NCBI GenBank assembly: GCA_947505025.1 | Contig: CANNIJ010000063.1 | Span: forward strand, 1-9,448 | Source: Legionellaceae bacterium | Lineage (GTDB): Bacteria > Pseudomonadota > Gammaproteobacteria > Legionellales > Legionellaceae | DNA: 9,448 nt | Reading direction: 5' to 3' | Part shown: positions 6,944-9,448 of the stretch, one piece after another | How the letters are laid out: every line of letters starts with the position of its first letter | Position numbering within the stretch: position 1 is the stretch's first letter | Notes under the pieces: generated by a model | Told to the model about the DNA's origin: nothing | Seen by the model: the letters and a program-made list of their open reading frames with translations, nothing else | Database searches by the model: none | Position numbers and translations under genes: made by a program

Positions 6944-7617
6944 GCTACAAAGTAGCAAGCATTTGGCAGCTTGTATGAGTGCAATGCGTGACCGCCGGCC
7001 AGATCACTCTGTTGGTCGCCAATATTTGCTACTATTGAGTAACCAAGTTTCTCAATGGCCGCACGTGTTGATGATTTAAAAGGAATATTCGACAGTTGTT
7101 TATCTCCATTAGATCGCAAATAAAGACCGTTCCAATGTACATAGCCAGCTTTAACTAGATTTGTTTCTGTAGCCACCCGAAAAGACTCAGGCCTACCAGT
7201 TATGAAGAAAATGGCTACATTATTTGCTAATGCTTGTTTGTACAAATCATGTATCGGCTGAACGGCATGAGCTTCTGCCGCCAGAACATCTTGAGCTATG
7301 ATTGCATTTGAGGTTGCAAAGTCGCGGCGCACTATGCGATGGTAATTTGACAAACTAGTTTCATCAATATCTAAGACGATTGCAAGTCTTGTGGGTTGTG
7401 CTAGCTTAGCATTATCAGCTACTGACTGCATTAGATCATTAGTCGCTTGTTGTGTGATTGATTTTAAATCGTTAACATAGGCGCCGCTGGTATAATATTG
7501 TTTGATTTCGGATTTGTGACGATCTAGATTGGCTGGTTCAGCAAAGGATTTGGTGTTTATCCAAGCCACGCAGATGATGGCAAACAACCCGCTGATCATA
7601 ATTTGCCTTTTTTGCAT
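6940..7617 (-). CDS. Exported HAD-superfamily (subfamily IIIB) acid phosphatase
   Basis: This 225-residue protein is likely a periplasmic acid phosphatase acting on phosphomonoesters. The N terminus is a signal peptide: M-Q-K-R, a hydrophobic run, and cleavage near S24-F-A26. All four HAD motifs are visible: motif I D83-I-D85-E-T87 with nucleophile Asp83, motif II T140-G-R-P, motif III K181, and motif IV G200-D201-Q-Q-S-D205. The C-terminal K-L-P-N is typical of the plant VSP/bacterial class B-like phosphatase group (Acid_phosphat_B). The frame is open to TTG 7680, but that TTG is the start of a consensus TTGACA -35 box, so it cannot be translated from the predicted transcript. ATG 7617 gives the better signal peptide; ATG 7602, with AAGG upstream, remains possible. 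The gene is convergent with the small gene and divergent from the Rrf2 gene. Confidence 0.85.
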   Translation of the reverse strand: MQKRQIMISGLFAIICVAWINTKSFAEPANLDRHKSEIKQYYTSGAYVNDLKSITQQATNDLMQSVADNAKLAQPTRLAIVLDIDETSLSNYHRIVRRDFATSNAIIAQDVLAAEAHAVQPIHDLYKQALANNVAIFFITGRPESFRVATETNLVKAGYVHWNGLYLRSNGDKQLSNIPFKSSTRAAIEKLGYSIVANIGDQQSDLAGGHALHSYKLPNACYFVA

Positions 7618-7650
7618 TTGTATGGGCCTAGTAAGTCGTATGTTGGACTG

Positions 7651-7680
7651 AATATTGATGGATCTAGGCTTAAATGTCAA
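7651..7680 (-). promoter_or_regulatory. Sigma70-like promoter of the acid phosphatase gene
   Basis: A perfect TTGACA -35 box (7680-7675, minus strand) is followed after 18 bp by AATATT (7656-7651), a 4/6 match to the -10 consensus. Transcription would start near 7644, about 27 nt before ATG 7617. Confidence 0.5.
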
Positions 7681-7686
7681 TGTTTT

Positions 7687-7715
7687 TTGTGCTTATTCTA
7701 CCGCAAGAAATAAAT
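7687..7715 (+). promoter_or_regulatory. Probable promoter of the Rrf2-suf operon
   Basis: TTGTGC (7687-7692) and ATAAAT (7710-7715) are 17 bp apart; TAAATC at 18 bp is an alternative -10. Both boxes are moderate matches. The IscR-like operator core lies immediately downstream over the expected start point, as expected for an autoregulated promoter. Confidence 0.4.
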
Positions 7716-7737
7716 CAAGACTGAATTAGTACTAGAT
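7713..7737 (+). promoter_or_regulatory. Candidate Rrf2/IscR type-1-like operator
   Basis: GACTGAATTAGT (7719-7730) matches 12 of 12 positions of the central part of the published E. coli IscR type-1 consensus (GACTRWWWYAGT). The outer arms match poorly, so the site is imperfect. It sits between the predicted -10 and the Rrf2 start codon. The overlapping TAGTACTA (7727-7734) is an 8-bp perfect palindrome and could be the real recognition unit instead. Autoregulation is inferred from family behaviour. Confidence 0.4.
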
Positions 7738-7756
7738 TATTTTATACAGGAGTGTT

Positions 7757-8203
7757 ATGCTACGTATCAGTAAGTTGGCCGATTATGGGACAGTTGTTAT
7801 GGTTTATTTAGCCAAACAATCACCAGCACTGTGTAATGCACGTGAAATAGCTGTGCACACGCATTTGAAGTTGCCAACTGTGAGTAAAATATTAAAAAGT
7901 TTGTTGGCGGCCGGATTACTAAGTTCAGTGCGTGGTAGTGCTGGTGGCTATAGATTACAACGTCCGGCTAACGCAATATCTGTGATGGATATTTTACATG
8001 CGGTAGATATCTCTCGTGGCCTGACAGAGTGTAGTTTGCAGCCAAATGCATGTGTGTTGCACGGAGTGTGTCACGTACAAGATAACTGGCGTGTGATCAG
8101 CCAAGTAATGAATGCTGCACTAGCACGAGTGAGTCTGGAAATGTTAGCTGGACCAACCATATCAAACCTTAGCTGGGGCATGCCTTTTGCAGGATTAGAA
8201 TAG
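7757..8203 (+). CDS. Rrf2-family SUF operon regulator with Fe-S cysteines
   Basis: This 148-residue DNA-binding regulator is related to IscR and matches the SUF-associated Rrf2 group of Xanthomonas-type gammaproteobacteria. The N terminus M-L-R-I-S-K-L-A-D-Y-G-T is typical. A winged helix-turn-helix occupies about residues 1-70, with the recognition helix near 39-51 (L-P-T-V-S-K-I-L-K-S-L) and the wing G60-S-A-G-G-Y-R. C92, C99 and C105 (C-x6-C-x5-C) correspond to the IscR cluster ligands C92, C98 and C104, so it probably binds a [2Fe-2S] cluster and senses iron or oxidative stress. ATG 7757 has AGGAG (7748-7752) only 4 nt upstream, somewhat close. The sufB ribosome binding site overlaps its stop codon, so both genes share a transcript. 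It probably represses its own operon when its cluster is present. Confidence 0.92.
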   Translation: MLRISKLADYGTVVMVYLAKQSPALCNAREIAVHTHLKLPTVSKILKSLLAAGLLSSVRGSAGGYRLQRPANAISVMDILHAVDISRGLTECSLQPNACVLHGVCHVQDNWRVISQVMNAALARVSLEMLAGPTISNLSWGMPFAGLE

Positions 8204-8213
8204 GAGTAGGTAC

Positions 8214-9401
8214 TTGAGTAATACACAAAACCCATTGGATGCGTTGCTTGAACAAGAATACCTGCATGGATTTGTCACAGATATTGAAACGCTGACATTT
8301 GATCCTGGTTTGGATGAAGATGTGATCCGACGTTTGTCCGCAATCAAAGGCGAACCTGAGTTTATGTTGGAGTGGCGGTTACAAGCCTTTGCATATTGGC
8401 AAACTTTGAGCATACCTAAGTGGTCCAGTTTAAAGATCCCCGCAATTGATTTTCAAAAGATGTCGTATTATTCTGCGCCCAAAAAGGCTGGAGAAGGTCC
8501 CGCGAGTCTTGCGGATGTCGATCCAGAATTACTACGTACATATGAAAAACTAGGCATACCGTTACGCGAGCAAGAGATGTTAGCGGGGGTTGCTGTGGAT
8601 GCAGTTTTTGATAGCGTGAGTGTTGCTACGACATTTAAGGCAAAACTATTTGAAAAAGGGATTATTTTTTGCTCATTCTCGGAGGCCGTGCGTGAGTACC
8701 CGGAGATAATTCGTAAGTATTTAGGCAGCGTCGTAAGCTATCGTGATAATTTTTACGCAGCCTTAAATTCAGCAGTATTTAGCGATGGATCTTTTGTATA
8801 CATTCCACCAGGCGTGCGTTGTCCGATGGAACTTTCTACTTATTTTAGGATCAATGCCGCTTCAACTGGTCAATTTGAACGTACATTAATTATTGCAGAT
8901 ACCTCTAGCTACGTGTCTTATTTGGAAGGGTGTACTGCTCCGCAAAGGGATGAAAATCAGTTACATGCTGCGGTTGTAGAATTAGTTGCCATGGATGACG
9001 CTCAAATAAAATACTCAACCGTGCAAAACTGGTATCCTGGTGATAGCGAAGGTAACGGTGGCATTTATAATTTTGTAACCAAACGTGGCGCTTGCCGGGG
9101 TAAAAGATCTAAAATTGCCTGGACACAAATTGAAACAGGATCGGCAATTACTTGGAAATATCCCAGTGTCATATTACAAGGTGACGACTCTGTCGGTGAA
9201 TTCTACTCCGTAGCTCTGACTAATCATCATCAGCAAGCTGATACCGGAACTAAAATGATTCATTTAGGCAAAACACACGATCAACGATTATTGCCAAAGG
9301 GATCAGTGCAGGTAAGTCAAGAAATGCTTATCGAGGCCTGGTACGTATTGGACCAAACGCAGTTAATGCGCGTAATTACACGCAGTGTGACTCGCTTTTG
9401 A
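8214..9401 (+). CDS. sufB: Fe-S cluster assembly scaffold SufB, frame broken near codon 353
   Basis: SufB is the core of the SufBC2D scaffold that builds Fe-S clusters from SufS/SufE sulfur in the cytoplasm. Residues 1-353 match SufB strongly: E-P-E-x-M-L-E, Y-Y-S-A-P, F-D-S-V-S-V-A-T-T, I-I-F-C-S-F, G-V-R-C-P-M-E-L-S-T-Y-F-R-I-N, E238-G-C240 (E. coli Cys254), Y-S-T-V-Q-N-W, S-A-I-T-W-K-Y-P, and H-Q-Q-A-D-T-G-T-K-M-I-H. After K353 (codon 9270-9272) the similarity stops, and 42 unrelated residues run to a TGA at 9399-9401. The expected SufB sequence continues in another frame. The start is TTG 8214 with TAGGAG (8201-8206) 7 nt upstream, overlapping the Rrf2 stop. If the break is real, this 395-residue product lacks the cysteine matching E. 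coli Cys405 and the C-terminal helices of a normally 480-495-residue protein, and is probably inactive. Confidence 0.88.
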   Translation: MSNTQNPLDALLEQEYLHGFVTDIETLTFDPGLDEDVIRRLSAIKGEPEFMLEWRLQAFAYWQTLSIPKWSSLKIPAIDFQKMSYYSAPKKAGEGPASLADVDPELLRTYEKLGIPLREQEMLAGVAVDAVFDSVSVATTFKAKLFEKGIIFCSFSEAVREYPEIIRKYLGSVVSYRDNFYAALNSAVFSDGSFVYIPPGVRCPMELSTYFRINAASTGQFERTLIIADTSSYVSYLEGCTAPQRDENQLHAAVVELVAMDDAQIKYSTVQNWYPGDSEGNGGIYNFVTKRGACRGKRSKIAWTQIETGSAITWKYPSVILQGDDSVGEFYSVALTNHHQQADTGTKMIHLGKTHDQRLLPKGSVQVSQEMLIEAWYVLDQTQLMRVITRSVTRF

Positions 9402-9448
9402 TGGGCAGTGAATGCTCAGCTATGACTTTTCCGTGTATTGAGGTTAAG
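9272..9448 (+). pseudogene. sufB: Out-of-frame continuation of sufB (runs off window)
   Basis: Read from 9272, this stretch encodes 59 residues without a stop that continue SufB exactly where the main frame loses it: N-T-R-S-T-I-I-A-K-G-I-S-A-G-K-S, then R-G-L-V-R-I-G-P-N-A and N-A-R-N-Y-T-Q-C-D-S-L-L. The Cys codon at 9386-9388 corresponds to E. coli Cys405, a cluster-assembly residue. One extra A in the 9270-9273 run (GGC AAA AAC ACA) would join the two parts into a normal SufB. The remaining C terminus, and probably sufC, sufD and sufS, lie beyond the edge. Confidence 0.85.

Noticed and set aside
6944..6956. GCTAC-AAA-GTAGC hairpin at the convergent gene ends as a terminator
   Set aside because: The stem is only 5 bp and neither strand has a following T-run; on the minus strand it is inside the last codons of the phosphatase gene.
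9264..9280. Programmed -1 ribosomal frameshift site in sufB
   Set aside because: GGC-AAA-ACA does not fit the classic slippery heptamer, no stem-loop was evident just downstream, and SufB is not known to use frameshifting; a mutation or assembly error is simpler.
1..9448. Mobile element, phage, CRISPR or toxin-antitoxin content
   Set aside because: No transposase, integrase, repeat array, attachment-site repeat or toxin-like pair was found; the genes are ordinary chromosomal families.

Overview
The window looks like a gammaproteobacterial chromosome with moderately low GC. A Xanthomonas-type Rrf2 SUF regulator directly precedes sufB. There is a CsdA-type DEAD-box helicase and a secreted GDSL phospholipase/lipase of the kind common in Legionella and relatives, and Shine-Dalgarno sites are ordinary (AGGA, GGAG). 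A Legionellales-like host is a reasonable inference but is not proven. I see no tRNA, rRNA, CRISPR array, insertion sequence, integrase or phage gene. Every gap between genes is under 170 bp.

Layout: (1) 1-547, minus strand: the N-terminal 182 residues of a Rieske-type ring-hydroxylating oxygenase alpha subunit, which runs off the left edge. (2) 712-3804, plus strand: a compact three-gene ABC exporter operon (lipoprotein membrane-fusion protein, ATPase, ABC-2 permease). Its genes overlap by 11 and 4 bp, and it starts from a good sigma70-like promoter. (3) 3904-6607, plus strand: a CsdA/DeaD-like RNA helicase overlapping by 11 bp a secreted SGNH/GDSL lipase. (4) 6683-6943, plus strand: an 86-residue protein of unknown function with a strong ribosome binding site that could be masked by a hairpin. 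(5) 6940-7617, minus strand: an exported HAD-family acid phosphatase, convergent with the small gene. (6) 7757 to the right edge, plus strand: an Rrf2 regulator with the three Fe-S cysteines, then sufB.

The exporter trio should form one efflux or secretion machine. Rrf2 should sense Fe-S status and control the suf operon. A sequence matching the core of the IscR type-1 operator lies just downstream of the predicted Rrf2 -10 box. The phosphatase and Rrf2 genes diverge from promoters whose -35 boxes are 6 bp apart.

The most important anomaly is in sufB. At an AAAA run (9270-9273) the frame breaks by one base. The well-conserved SufB sequence continues in another frame to the window edge, so the gene is either mutated or carries an assembly error. 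I did not find a convincing new biological system here. The best leads are the sufB frameshift, the Rrf2 operator, the helicase-lipase coupling with a possible processing loop in the lipase, and the masked small gene.
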